Assembly (NCBI GenBank): GCA_030831375.1
Contig: JAURLF010000117.1
Coordinates: 1-15,374 of the forward strand
DNA length: 15,374 bases
Source of the DNA: Gaiellales bacterium
GTDB lineage: Bacteria; Actinomycetota; Thermoleophilia; Gaiellales; F1-60-MAGs149
Direction: 5' to 3'
The notes under the pieces: model-generated
Told to the model about the DNA's origin: nothing
Seen by the model: only the letters and a program-made list of their open reading frames with translations
The model's database searches: none
Made by a program: the position numbers and the translations under genes
Part shown: piece after piece, positions 6,822 to 13,524 of the stretch
Position numbering within the stretch: the first letter of the stretch is position 1
Layout of the letters: the number at the start of each line of letters is the position of its first letter

Positions 6822-7270
6822 CCCTCCGCGATCTCCCAGTCGTTCTGGACCTCGGCCGTGGTCGAGGCCGAGATGAAGCAGTCGCGCTCCGCCTTGCCGA
6901 TCAGCTCGCGGGCGCGCTCGGCCTGACCCGCCGCCACCGTCACGCTCGGGCGCTGGTGCACATGCACGAAGGCGTAGCGGCCGTCCTCGACGCGGCGCAT
7001 GACGGTGCCGCCGATCGAGGCCGAGTAGCCCGTCACCTCGACGCCCTTGTGCTCGGCGTGCGCGAGGAACGAGATCATCGTGCAGGACGCGAGGCCCGCG
7101 AGGAACAGCTGCTCGGGGCTCCAGCGCCCGGCCTCGCCCATGGGGAAGTCGCTCGGCGGGCCCGACAGGATCAATGGCAGGTCGCCGCTTGAGAGGGTGG
7201 AGGCGCGGCGGCCGTCCCAGGCCACGTCCACCTCGTACTGGAATTGCTTGGAGCTCTGCACTGACGGCAT
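6818..7270 (-). CDS. OsmC/Ohr-family peroxiredoxin-like protein
   Basis: A 150-residue protein with the OsmC/Ohr fold. The first reactive cysteine is Cys63 in GLASCTMISFLAHA, preceded by the conserved SPEQLFLAGL helix. The second is Cys131 in ERDCFIS. Proteins of this family reduce organic hydroperoxides in the cytoplasm using a lipoyl or dihydrolipoamide partner. The central SGPPSDFPMGEAGRWSPEQ stretch fits the general OsmC group rather than classical Ohr. The ATG at 7270 has no Shine-Dalgarno sequence. The same bases form TACCAT (7274-7269), and a leaderless transcript would start near the in-frame GTG at 7261, giving 147 residues. Extension to an ATG at 7330 adds a Gly/Pro-rich stretch unlike the family. 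First gene of the operon with the ureohydrolase and the ATPase. Confidence 0.88.
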   Translation of the reverse strand: MPSVQSSKQFQYEVDVAWDGRRASTLSSGDLPLILSGPPSDFPMGEAGRWSPEQLFLAGLASCTMISFLAHAEHKGVEVTGYSASIGGTVMRRVEDGRYAFVHVHQRPSVTVAAGQAERARELIGKAERDCFISASTTAEVQNDWEIAEG

Positions 7271-7274
7271 GGTA
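7269..7274 (-). promoter_or_regulatory. Possible -10 box TACCAT for the OsmC operon
   Basis: On the minus strand TACCAT overlaps the apparent ATG at 7270 and lies seven bases before an in-frame GTG at 7261. If it is the real -10 element, translation must start at the GTG rather than the ATG. Evidence is limited to the hexamer and its spacing. Confidence 0.35.
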
Positions 7275-7318
7275 CCCGCAGGCCGGGGAGCGCCGCCATC
7301 CGAATCGGTCTGTGCAAG

Positions 7319-7340
7319 GGTTCCCCCCACGGCGGGAACC
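7319..7340. repeat. 22-base inverted repeat between divergent promoters
   Basis: GGTTCCC (7319-7325) and GGGAACC (7334-7340) are perfect seven-base inverted arms around an eight-base spacer. The element lies between the divergent TACCAT boxes of the OsmC operon and the acidic-protein operon. It is about 26 bases upstream of the plus-strand box and 45 upstream of the minus-strand one. This suits a binding site for a dimeric regulator acting on one or both operons. It is not followed by a T-run and no gene ends here, so a terminator is unlikely. Confidence 0.5.
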
Positions 7341-7365
7341 GCCGCGCGGACCGGACGGGCTGGCC

Positions 7366-7371
7366 TACCAT
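7366..7371 (+). promoter_or_regulatory. Possible -10 box TACCAT for the acidic-protein operon
   Basis: TACCAT fits TANNNT and would start transcription near 7378, leaving about 27 bases of leader with a ribosome-binding site GGGAGA (7394-7399) five bases before the GTG at 7405. No -35 is evident. Confidence 0.4.
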
Positions 7372-7404
7372 CCCGCCGAACCGCCCCGCCCCCGGGAGAC
7401 CGAC

Positions 7405-7920
7405 GTGGAAGCCTCGAACACCGACAACGAGACCGAGACCGAGCCGGCCGCCGAGGCCGTCGCGGAGCAGGAGGCGCCCGCCGCCGAGGAGGCCCCGGCC
7501 GTCGAGGCCGAGGCGCCCGCGGACGCGCCGGCCGCCGAGGAGGCGCCCGCCGCGGAGTCCGCGGACGAGGCCCCCGCCGCCGCGGCCGAGGAGGACGAGG
7601 CCGAGCCCGAGCCGATGGACGCCGAGACCGAGGCGGAGATCGCCGCCGAGTTCGAGGGCGAGGCCGGCGAGGAGTACGAGGCCGCGGCCGAGGCGGCCGC
7701 CGTCGCCGTCGCCACGGGCCCCGTCGTCGCCCGCGTCTACATCTGCAAGCACGGGCATCGCACCGTCTCGCTGTGGTCGACCCCGGAGACCTGCCTGCGG
7801 CGGGTCAAGGGCCACGTCTGCGGCGAGGGCCTGGTCGCCCTCGCGGACGCGCCGCCGGACGCCAAGGAGAAGATGCTGAACCCGCTGAAGGCCTCCAAGA
7901 AGGCCGCGAAGAAGTCGTGA
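7405..7920 (+). CDS. Acidic Glu/Ala/Pro-rich protein with C-terminal Cys/His cluster, unknown function
   Basis: I do not recognise this 171-residue protein. Residues 1-100 are low complexity, built mainly from Ala, Glu, Pro and Asp with almost no basic residues, and are surely disordered. Residues 105-145 change character: a beta-like VVARVYICKHGHRT leads into a cluster with Cys114, His116, His118, Cys130, His137 and Cys139, which looks like a small metal-binding (zinc knuckle-like) module. The tail (154-171) is lysine-rich and ends KKAAKKS, giving a strongly bipolar charge. The GTG at 7405 is chosen for its GGGAGA ribosome-binding site and because upstream sequence in frame is Arg/Pro-rich and unlike the protein. 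The stop overlaps the next gene's ATG (TGATG), so both are probably made together. Charge pattern and metal site would suit a nucleic-acid or ribosome-associated accessory protein, but that is speculation. Confidence 0.75.
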   Translation: MEASNTDNETETEPAAEAVAEQEAPAAEEAPAVEAEAPADAPAAEEAPAAESADEAPAAAAEEDEAEPEPMDAETEAEIAAEFEGEAGEEYEAAAEAAAVAVATGPVVARVYICKHGHRTVSLWSTPETCLRRVKGHVCGEGLVALADAPPDAKEKMLNPLKASKKAAKKS

Positions 7921-8189
7921 TGGCCGGCGTCAGCCCCACCACCGACCCCCGCTCGTACAGCTGGCTCGACCCCGTCTCCGACGAGGAGGCGGGCCGCATC
8001 GTGTTCTCGCCGGCCGGCGAGATGCTCGACGACGGCGACTGGTACCTGGACGCGACGAGCCCCAAGCGCGGACCCGTGCTGGCGCTCGAGGGCGAGTTCG
8101 TGCCGCGTCAGGGCATGTACATCCGGCGCTCCAAGGTCGGCGAGGAGCTGTGGGGCCGCCTCACGCTCGCCGCCGCCGGCAAGCTCTAG
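7920..8189 (+). CDS. Small protein of unknown function, coupled to the acidic protein
   Basis: An 89-residue soluble protein with no signal peptide, membrane segment or motif I recognise. It has an N-terminal SYSWLDPVSDEEAGRIVF segment, a central acidic EMLDDGDWYLD, then alternating short strands (GPVLALEGEFVPRQGMYIRR, VGEELWGRLTLAAAG). This reads like a compact beta-rich domain with several aromatic residues and no cysteine. The ATG at 7920 shares its A with the TGA of the upstream gene, and codon use matches a real gene. Translational coupling implies a functional link or complex with the acidic Cys/His protein. It is not part of the following ABC operon, which has its own promoter-like box 43 bases downstream. 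Confidence 0.75.
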   Translation: MAGVSPTTDPRSYSWLDPVSDEEAGRIVFSPAGEMLDDGDWYLDATSPKRGPVLALEGEFVPRQGMYIRRSKVGEELWGRLTLAAAGKL

Positions 8190-8231
8190 CGCCTCGCGGC
8201 ACTCCACGACCCTCCGTGGGCCGGCGTCCGG

Positions 8232-8237
8232 TATCGT
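8232..8237 (+). promoter_or_regulatory. Possible -10 box TATCGT for the ABC transporter operon
   Basis: TATCGT fits TANNNT and lies in the 91-base gap between the small protein and the ABC ATPase. Transcription would begin near 8244, with a leader of about 37 bases that includes AGGAG (8264-8268), twelve bases before the ATG at 8281. A short hairpin, CCACG-N6-CGTGG (8204-8219), lies just upstream without a T-run; it could be a weak terminator of the preceding pair or chance. Confidence 0.4.
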
Positions 8238-8280
8238 GCGAAACGCCCGCTGACCCCGCGATCAGGAGCGTCCCCCGCAG

Positions 8281-9045
8281 ATGAGCACCACCGAGGCGAC
8301 CCCCGCACCGCCTGCCCGCGGCACCGGCGACGTCGTCGCCGCCACCGACCTGACCAAGGTCTACGGCGAGGGCGAGTCCGAGGTGCGCGCGCTCGACGGC
8401 GTCACGATCTCCTTCCCGCACGGCCAGCTCGCCGCCGTGATGGGCCCGTCGGGCTCCGGCAAGTCGACCCTGATGCACATCCTCGCCGGCCTCGACCAGC
8501 CGACGTCGGGCAGCGTCATCGTGGACGGGACGGAGCTCGCCGGCCTCAACGACCAGAAGCTGACGCTCCTGCGCCGCGAGAAGATCGGCTTCGTCTTCCA
8601 GTTCTTCAACCTGCTGCCGATGCTGACCGCGCGGGAGAACATCGAGCTGCCGATGCGGATCGCCGGCGCCTCGCCGGACCCGGCGTGGCAGGACACGCTG
8701 ATCGACGCGATCGGCCTCGGCGACCGCCTCTCGCACCGCCCGTCCGAGCTCTCGGGCGGCCAGCAGCAGCGCGTCGCCGTCGCCCGCGCGCTGCTCTCGC
8801 AGCCCGCGGTCGTGTTCGGCGACGAGCCGACCGGCAACCTCGACTCGAGGACGGGCGCCGAGGTGCTGCAGCTGCTGCGCCGCGCCGTCGACGAGTTCGG
8901 GCAGACCGTGATCATGGTCACGCACGACGCGAGCGCGGCGTCGATCGCCGACCGCGTCGTGTTCCTGCGCGACGGCAAGGTCGTGCGCGACTCCGGCCGG
9001 ATGTCGGCGTCCGAGATCCTCGACACGATCAAGACGCTGGAGTAG
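8281..9045 (+). CDS. ABC transporter ATPase, MacB/LolD type
   Basis: A 254-residue nucleotide-binding subunit with every expected motif. Walker A is GPSGSGKST (55-63), Q-loop Gln107 lies in VFQFFNLLP, the ABC signature is LSGGQQQR (157-164), Walker B is VVFGDEP with catalytic Glu182, the D-loop is GNLD, and the switch His215 is in VTHD. The FFNLLPMLTARENIELP segment and compact length are typical of the MacB/LolD/FtsE branch, whose members work with FtsX-like permeases in lipoprotein, peptide or antibiotic extrusion or in cell-envelope mechanotransmission. ATG 8281 is supported by AGGAG upstream. The permease begins three bases after the stop, so the two form one transporter. The substrate is unknown; a Gram-positive actinobacterium lacks the Lol outer-membrane pathway, so lipoprotein sorting is improbable. 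Confidence 0.93.
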   Translation: MSTTEATPAPPARGTGDVVAATDLTKVYGEGESEVRALDGVTISFPHGQLAAVMGPSGSGKSTLMHILAGLDQPTSGSVIVDGTELAGLNDQKLTLLRREKIGFVFQFFNLLPMLTARENIELPMRIAGASPDPAWQDTLIDAIGLGDRLSHRPSELSGGQQQRVAVARALLSQPAVVFGDEPTGNLDSRTGAEVLQLLRRAVDEFGQTVIMVTHDASAASIADRVVFLRDGKVVRDSGRMSASEILDTIKTLE

Positions 9046-9048
9046 GGG

Positions 9049-11604
9049 ATGCTGCGGCTCGTCCTGCGCGGCCTCGCGACCCGCAAGCTGCGCTCCGCCC
9101 TGACCGCGATCGCGATCCTGCTCGGGGTCACGATGATCTCCGGCACGTTCGTCCTCACGGACCAGATCGACCGCGCCTTCGTGCAGATCTTCGAGCAGGG
9201 CAACGCCCAGATCGACGTCGTGGTCAAGGACCGGCCGCCGTTCGAGGACCAGCAGACCGAGGTCTACCTGGACGCAGACGTCGTCGACCGGGTCCGCGAC
9301 GTCGAGGGCGTGGCGCTGGCCGAGCCGTTCCTGCAGGTGCAGGGCTACCTCGTCGCGAACGGCGAGCAGCTCGTCAGCCAGGGCGGCGCCCCGAACTTCG
9401 TCTTCTCCAGCCTGCCGCAGGCCATGAACCCGTACACGCCGGTCGCGGGGCGGCTCCCGGAGGCCAGCGGCGAGGTCGCCGTGGCGAAGGAGATCGCCGA
9501 GCAGGGGGGGCTCGAGGTCGGCCAGGCGGCGCAGCTGGCGACGCAGGCCGGGGCGAGGGACGTCACCGTCGTCGGCATCCTCCAGTTCGGCGACGGCACG
9601 ACGTCGCTCGGCGGCTCCACCTCCGTGATCGCCCCGCTCGCCGACGTGCAGGCCTGGTGGTCGCTCGACGGCAAGGCCAGTTACATCTACGCGAAGGCGG
9701 CCGACGGCGTCTCCGAGGACGAGCTCGCCGGCCGCGTGCGTACGGCCCTCGACGACCCCGGCCTGATCGTGCAGACCGCCGCCGAGGACTCGGCGGAGCA
9801 GGCCAGCGAGCTGAACGCCCTGATCGGGCGGCTGATCCGCTTCGCCCTGCTCGGCTTCGCCGGCGTCGCCGTCCTCGTCGGCGCCTTCATCATCTTCAAC
9901 ACGTTCTCGATCACGGTCGCGCAGCGCACCCGCGAGTTCGCGATGCTGCGCACGATCGGCGCCAGCCGCCGCCAGATCCTCGGCACCGTGGTCGGCGAGG
10001 CGTTCGTGATCGCGCTCGCCGCGACCCTGGTCGGGCTCGTCTGCGGCCTCGGCTTCGCGTGGGGCCTGAACCGCGTCTTCGAGCTGGTCGGCTTCGGCCT
10101 GCCCGCCACGGGTCTCAGGATGCCGTGGCAGACCGTCGTCGTCTGCCTCGTCGTCGGCATCGGCGTGACCGTCCTCGCCGCGATCGGCCCGGCGCTGCGC
10201 GCCACCCGCATCGCGCCCGTCAGCGCGCTGCGCGACGGCGCCGCGCCGCCGCGCGGCCGGCTCGCCCGCCTGACCCCCGTGATCGCCGTCCTGATCGGGG
10301 TCCTCGGCGGGGCGGCGCTCGCCGCGGGCCTGACGCAGGACATCGCGACGGAGCAGCGCCTCGCGACGCTCGCGGCCGGCGCGATCGCGATCTTCATCGC
10401 CGTCGCGATCCTGTCGCGCTACATCGTGCGGCCCGTCGTGCACGCCGCCGCGCCGCCGATCACCGCCGTCGCCGGCGGCGTCGGTCGCATCGCCGCCGAG
10501 AACACGGGCCGCAACCCGGCGCGCACCGCGGTGACCGCGGCGGCGCTGATGATCGGCATCGGCCTCGTCGTGTTCGTGACCATCTTCGTCGGCGGCCTGC
10601 GCGAGTCGTTCACGGGGGCGATCGACGATTCGCTCGAGTCCGAGCTGATCGTGACCGCGCAGGGCTTCGGGAGCCCGCTTCCCGCCGAGGTGCTGCCCGC
10701 GGTGCGCGCCGTCGAGGGCGTCGCGGTGGCCTCGCCCGTCGGCGGCACGCCCGCCCAGATCGGGCCCGGCACGTTCGCGCTGATCGGCGTCGACCCGGCC
10801 GACATCGACCAGGTCTACTCGTTCGACTGGGAGCAGGGCGACGACGCCCTGATCGCGCAACTCGGCGCGGACGGCGCGGTCGTCGAGGCGAACGTCGCGT
10901 CCGACCTCGGCGTCGGCGTGGGCGACAGCATCGACGTCGTCTCCATCACCGGCGCGACGGCGACCTTCGAGGTGCGGGGCCTGTACGCCGACGAGCAGTT
11001 CCTCAACGGCGTCACCATCACGCAGGAGGCGCTCGGGCCGCTGCTCCAGTCGAACGCCACGGGCATCAACACGCTGTTCGTGAAGGAGGCCGAGGGCGCG
11101 GATTCGGCGGCCGTGCAGGCCGCCGTCGAGGCGGCGCTCGAGCCGTTCCCGACGGCTCAGGTGCAGTCGAACGCGGAGATCAAGGAGCAGATCGAGTCCG
11201 GCGTCAACCAGCTCTTGGTGATCTTCTACGCGCTGCTCGCGCTGAGCGTGATCATCTCCCTGTTCGGCATCGTCAACACGCTCGTGCTCTCGATCTTCGA
11301 GCGCACCCGCGAGATCGGCATGCTGCGCGCCGTCGGCACGACGCGACGCCAGTTGCGCCGCATGATCCGCTGGGAGTCCGTGATCACGTCGATCATCGGC
11401 GGCGTCCTCGGCGTCCTGATCGGGATCCTCTTCGGCTGGGTCACCGCGCAGGGGCTCGAGGCGGAGGGAATCGTCTTCATCCTGCCCGTCGGCACGCTGC
11501 TGCTCTTCCTGGCGCTGTCGATCGTGGCGGGCGTCGTGGCCGCGATCCTGCCGGCGCGGCGCGCCGCGAAGCTCGACGTGCTCGAGGCGCTGCAGTACGA
11601 GTAG
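9049..11604 (+). CDS. ABC transporter permease, double FtsX/MacB-like
   Basis: An 851-residue permease built from two FtsX-like halves. Hydrophobic segments fall near residues 16-37, 264-287, 313-340, 362-383, 409-428, 438-460, 495-515, 722-748, 777-800 and 810-834, ten in all. Between segments 1 and 2 (about 38-262) and segments 7 and 8 (about 516-720) lie two large extracytoplasmic domains of the MacB periplasmic-core type. Each half repeats the coupling region: QRTREFAMLRTIGASRRQI (292-310) and ERTREIGMLRAVGTTRRQL (751-769). Each also has the terminal PALRATRIAPVSALR (381-395) or PARRAAKLDVLEAL (835-848). This single-chain ten-helix form is common in Gram-positive bacteria, probably pairing with a homodimer of the upstream ATPase. 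The ATG sits three bases after the ATPase stop, with GGAG overlapping that stop. Confidence 0.93.
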   Translation: MLRLVLRGLATRKLRSALTAIAILLGVTMISGTFVLTDQIDRAFVQIFEQGNAQIDVVVKDRPPFEDQQTEVYLDADVVDRVRDVEGVALAEPFLQVQGYLVANGEQLVSQGGAPNFVFSSLPQAMNPYTPVAGRLPEASGEVAVAKEIAEQGGLEVGQAAQLATQAGARDVTVVGILQFGDGTTSLGGSTSVIAPLADVQAWWSLDGKASYIYAKAADGVSEDELAGRVRTALDDPGLIVQTAAEDSAEQASELNALIGRLIRFALLGFAGVAVLVGAFIIFNTFSITVAQRTREFAMLRTIGASRRQILGTVVGEAFVIALAATLVGLVCGLGFAWGLNRVFELVGFGLPATGLRMPWQTVVVCLVVGIGVTVLAAIGPALRATRIAPVSALRDGAAPPRGRLARLTPVIAVLIGVLGGAALAAGLTQDIATEQRLATLAAGAIAIFIAVAILSRYIVRPVVHAAAPPITAVAGGVGRIAAENTGRNPARTAVTAAALMIGIGLVVFVTIFVGGLRESFTGAIDDSLESELIVTAQGFGSPLPAEVLPAVRAVEGVAVASPVGGTPAQIGPGTFALIGVDPADIDQVYSFDWEQGDDALIAQLGADGAVVEANVASDLGVGVGDSIDVVSITGATATFEVRGLYADEQFLNGVTITQEALGPLLQSNATGINTLFVKEAEGADSAAVQAAVEAALEPFPTAQVQSNAEIKEQIESGVNQLLVIFYALLALSVIISLFGIVNTLVLSIFERTREIGMLRAVGTTRRQLRRMIRWESVITSIIGGVLGVLIGILFGWVTAQGLEAEGIVFILPVGTLLLFLALSIVAGVVAAILPARRAAKLDVLEALQYE

Positions 11605-11627
11605 CCCGGATCGCGGATGATTCCCGC

Positions 11628-12602
11628 ATGGGCACCATCCTCGTCACCGGCGCGACCGGCTTCCTCGGCCAGGCGCTCGTCCCGCTGCTCGTCGCCGAGG
11701 GGCACGCGGTGCGCGTCCTCGAGCGCCGGCCCGGCTCCGCGCCGGACGTCGCCGGGGTCGAGCGGGCCACGGGCGACGTCACCGATCCGGCCTCGCTCGC
11801 CCGCGCGCTCGACGGCGCCGACCGCGTGATCCACATGGCGGGCCTCGTCTCGCACGCGGAGGCCGATCGCGAGCGCCTGATGCGCGTGAACGTGGGCGGC
11901 ACCGAGAACGTGCTCGCCGCGGCACGGACCGCGGGCGTCGCGCGGGTCGTGCACGTCTCGTCGATCGCCGCCGTCGGCACCACGCCCGACCCCGCGGAGC
12001 CGCTCGACGAGGACGCGCCGTACTCGGCCACCGCCGCCTCGTACCCGTACTCGCTGTCGAAGCGCCTCGGCGAGCAGGCCGCGCTGGCCGCCGCCGCGCA
12101 GGGCCAGGACGTCGTCGTGGCCAACCCGGGCCACGTGCTCGGCCGCGGCGACGTCAACGGCATCTCCACGTTCCACATCCGCAAGATCCTGACCGGCGAG
12201 CTGCGGCTGACCCTGCCGGGCGGCATCACCTACGTCGACGTCGGCGACGTCGCCGACGGGATCGTGCGCGTCATGGAGCGCGGGCAGGCGGGGCGCCGCT
12301 ACATCCTCGGCTCGGAGGACGGCAGCCTGTCCCACATGGAGCTCGCCCGCCGCGTCCTCGCGATCGCGGGCATCGAGCGGCGCATGCTGCCCCTGCCGGG
12401 CGCCCCGACCGCCCTCGCCGGCCGGCTCGCGCAGCGGATCGGCATCCCGCTGCCCGTCGAGGCGACCGAGCTCGACGCGGCCCGCCACTGGTGGTTCTGC
12501 TCGTCCGCGCGGGCCGTCGACGAGCTCGGCTACGCGCCGCGGCCGATCGACGAGGCGCTGCGGGACACGGTCGACTGGTACCGCGAGCTCGGCGCCATCT
12601 GA
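11628..12602 (+). CDS. NAD(P)-dependent epimerase/dehydratase, extended SDR (HpnA/DFR-like)
   Basis: A 324-residue extended short-chain dehydrogenase. The N-terminal Rossmann fingerprint is GATGFLG (8-14), an acidic-basic turn LERR follows strand 2 (31-34), and GDVTD (49-53) binds the adenine side. The active site has Ser111/Ser112 (HVSSIAAVG) and the YSLSK motif with Tyr141 and Lys145. Later come NPGHVLGRGD (166-175) and YVDVGDVADG (202-211), as in HpnA/dihydroflavonol reductase-like enzymes that act on nucleotide sugars, lipids or aldehydes and ketones. The exact substrate is open. ATG 11628 lies 23 bases after the permease stop with no Shine-Dalgarno sequence; GATGAT six bases before it is a poor -10-like match. 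An out-of-frame ATG at 11617 is ignored. The AEC transporter begins one base after the stop, so the two are co-translated. Confidence 0.88.
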   Translation: MGTILVTGATGFLGQALVPLLVAEGHAVRVLERRPGSAPDVAGVERATGDVTDPASLARALDGADRVIHMAGLVSHAEADRERLMRVNVGGTENVLAAARTAGVARVVHVSSIAAVGTTPDPAEPLDEDAPYSATAASYPYSLSKRLGEQAALAAAAQGQDVVVANPGHVLGRGDVNGISTFHIRKILTGELRLTLPGGITYVDVGDVADGIVRVMERGQAGRRYILGSEDGSLSHMELARRVLAIAGIERRMLPLPGAPTALAGRLAQRIGIPLPVEATELDAARHWWFCSSARAVDELGYAPRPIDEALRDTVDWYRELGAI

Positions 12603-12603
12603 C

Positions 12604-13524
12604 GTGCCGGGGCCCGAGATCGCGCTCCTGTGGGCCGCGTCCTTCGTGGTCGGCATCGCCTGGCAGTGGCGCTCGCCGCACACCGCGGCGCCGTGGAACA
12701 AGCGCATCTTCGGCTTCTACTTCAACTTCTTCGCGCCGATCGTGGTGCTGTTCGCGTACACCGTGGTGCCCGCGGACGCCACGACGCTGCTCGGGCTGGC
12801 CGCCGTCATCGCCGCCTCCTGGATCGTGCTCGTGCTCGGGCTCGGCTACGCACGCGCCGCGGCCCGCAGCCGCGGCGAGCAGGGCGCGCTCGCGCTCGGC
12901 TGCGGCTTCACGAACACCGTCACCCTCGGCTACCCCGTGGTCAGCGCCGTCTTCGGGCCCGCGGGCCTGGCGCTGCAGGTGCTGTTCGCCCAGTTCATGT
13001 ACCTGATCCCGATCGTGTCCGTCTCCACGACGATCGCCGCCCACTACGGCAACGGCACGCGCCCGCGCGACTGGCGCGGGATCGCGCGCCAGATCGCCAA
13101 CGTGCCGCTGATCTTCGCGGTCATCGCCGTCGCGATCCGCCTGACCGGCTTCGACCTCGAGCCGTACGTGGCGGCGCCGACCGACTGGGTCGTGTTCCTG
13201 ATGGGCCCGATCGGGTTCCTCGAGCTCGGCCTCGCCCTGCCCCTCGAGCGCATCTCGCACGACCTCGCGGACCTCTGGCGCGCCGCCGTGCCGATCCTGA
13301 TGCGGCTCGGGATCGCCCCCGCCGTCCTGTTCGCGATCCACCTCGCGACGGGGATCGACATCCCCGGCGTCTACTACCTGTCGATCGCGATGCCGGCCGC
13401 CTTCCACACGCTGATCCTGGCCCGCGTGTACGGCCTGCCCGGGGCGATGATGCGCCTGATCGTGGTCATGTCGACCGTGATCATGGTCTCGGCGATCGTG
13501 ATCGGGCTGGCCTTCTTCGACTAG
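12604..13524 (+). CDS. AEC-family (auxin efflux carrier-like) transporter
   Basis: A 306-residue membrane protein with about nine or ten hydrophobic helices, the length expected for the AEC (Mem_trans) family. The first-half signature FTNTVTLGYPVVSAVFG (102-118) corresponds to the family's conserved asparagine/glycine/proline break. The second-half copy is MPAAFHTLILARVYGLPG (263-280), equivalent to the family's second crossover segment. These carriers export or import small organic acids such as malate, malonate or related anions; the substrate here is unknown. The GTG at 12604 follows the epimerase TGA by one base without its own ribosome-binding site, implying coupling. At the 3' end, TAG (13522-13524) shares a CTAG palindrome with the stop of the convergent secreted-protein gene. 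Confidence 0.85.
   Translation: MPGPEIALLWAASFVVGIAWQWRSPHTAAPWNKRIFGFYFNFFAPIVVLFAYTVVPADATTLLGLAAVIAASWIVLVLGLGYARAAARSRGEQGALALGCGFTNTVTLGYPVVSAVFGPAGLALQVLFAQFMYLIPIVSVSTTIAAHYGNGTRPRDWRGIARQIANVPLIFAVIAVAIRLTGFDLEPYVAAPTDWVVFLMGPIGFLELGLALPLERISHDLADLWRAAVPILMRLGIAPAVLFAIHLATGIDIPGVYYLSIAMPAAFHTLILARVYGLPGAMMRLIVVMSTVIMVSAIVIGLAFFD

Noticed and set aside
7405..7710. Possible tandem-repeat DNA or CRISPR-like array
   Set aside because: The repetitiveness comes from Ala/Glu/Pro codons without fixed period, and there are no regular repeats or unique spacers.
7365..7715. Minus-strand Ala/Ser-rich frame over the acidic protein gene
   Set aside because: It is the reverse reading of the GCC/GAG low-complexity stretch; the plus-strand gene has a ribosome-binding site, a Cys/His domain and a coupled neighbour.
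8204..8219. Hairpin CCACG-N6-CGTGG as an intrinsic terminator
   Set aside because: The stem has only five pairs and no T-run follows; short hairpins like this are frequent by chance in such GC-rich DNA.
8161..10860. Minus-strand open frame of 899 codons across the ABC transporter
   Set aside because: The translation is a repetitive Arg/Asp/Gly/Glu string typical of the antisense of high-GC genes, while the plus strand encodes intact ATPase and permease motifs.
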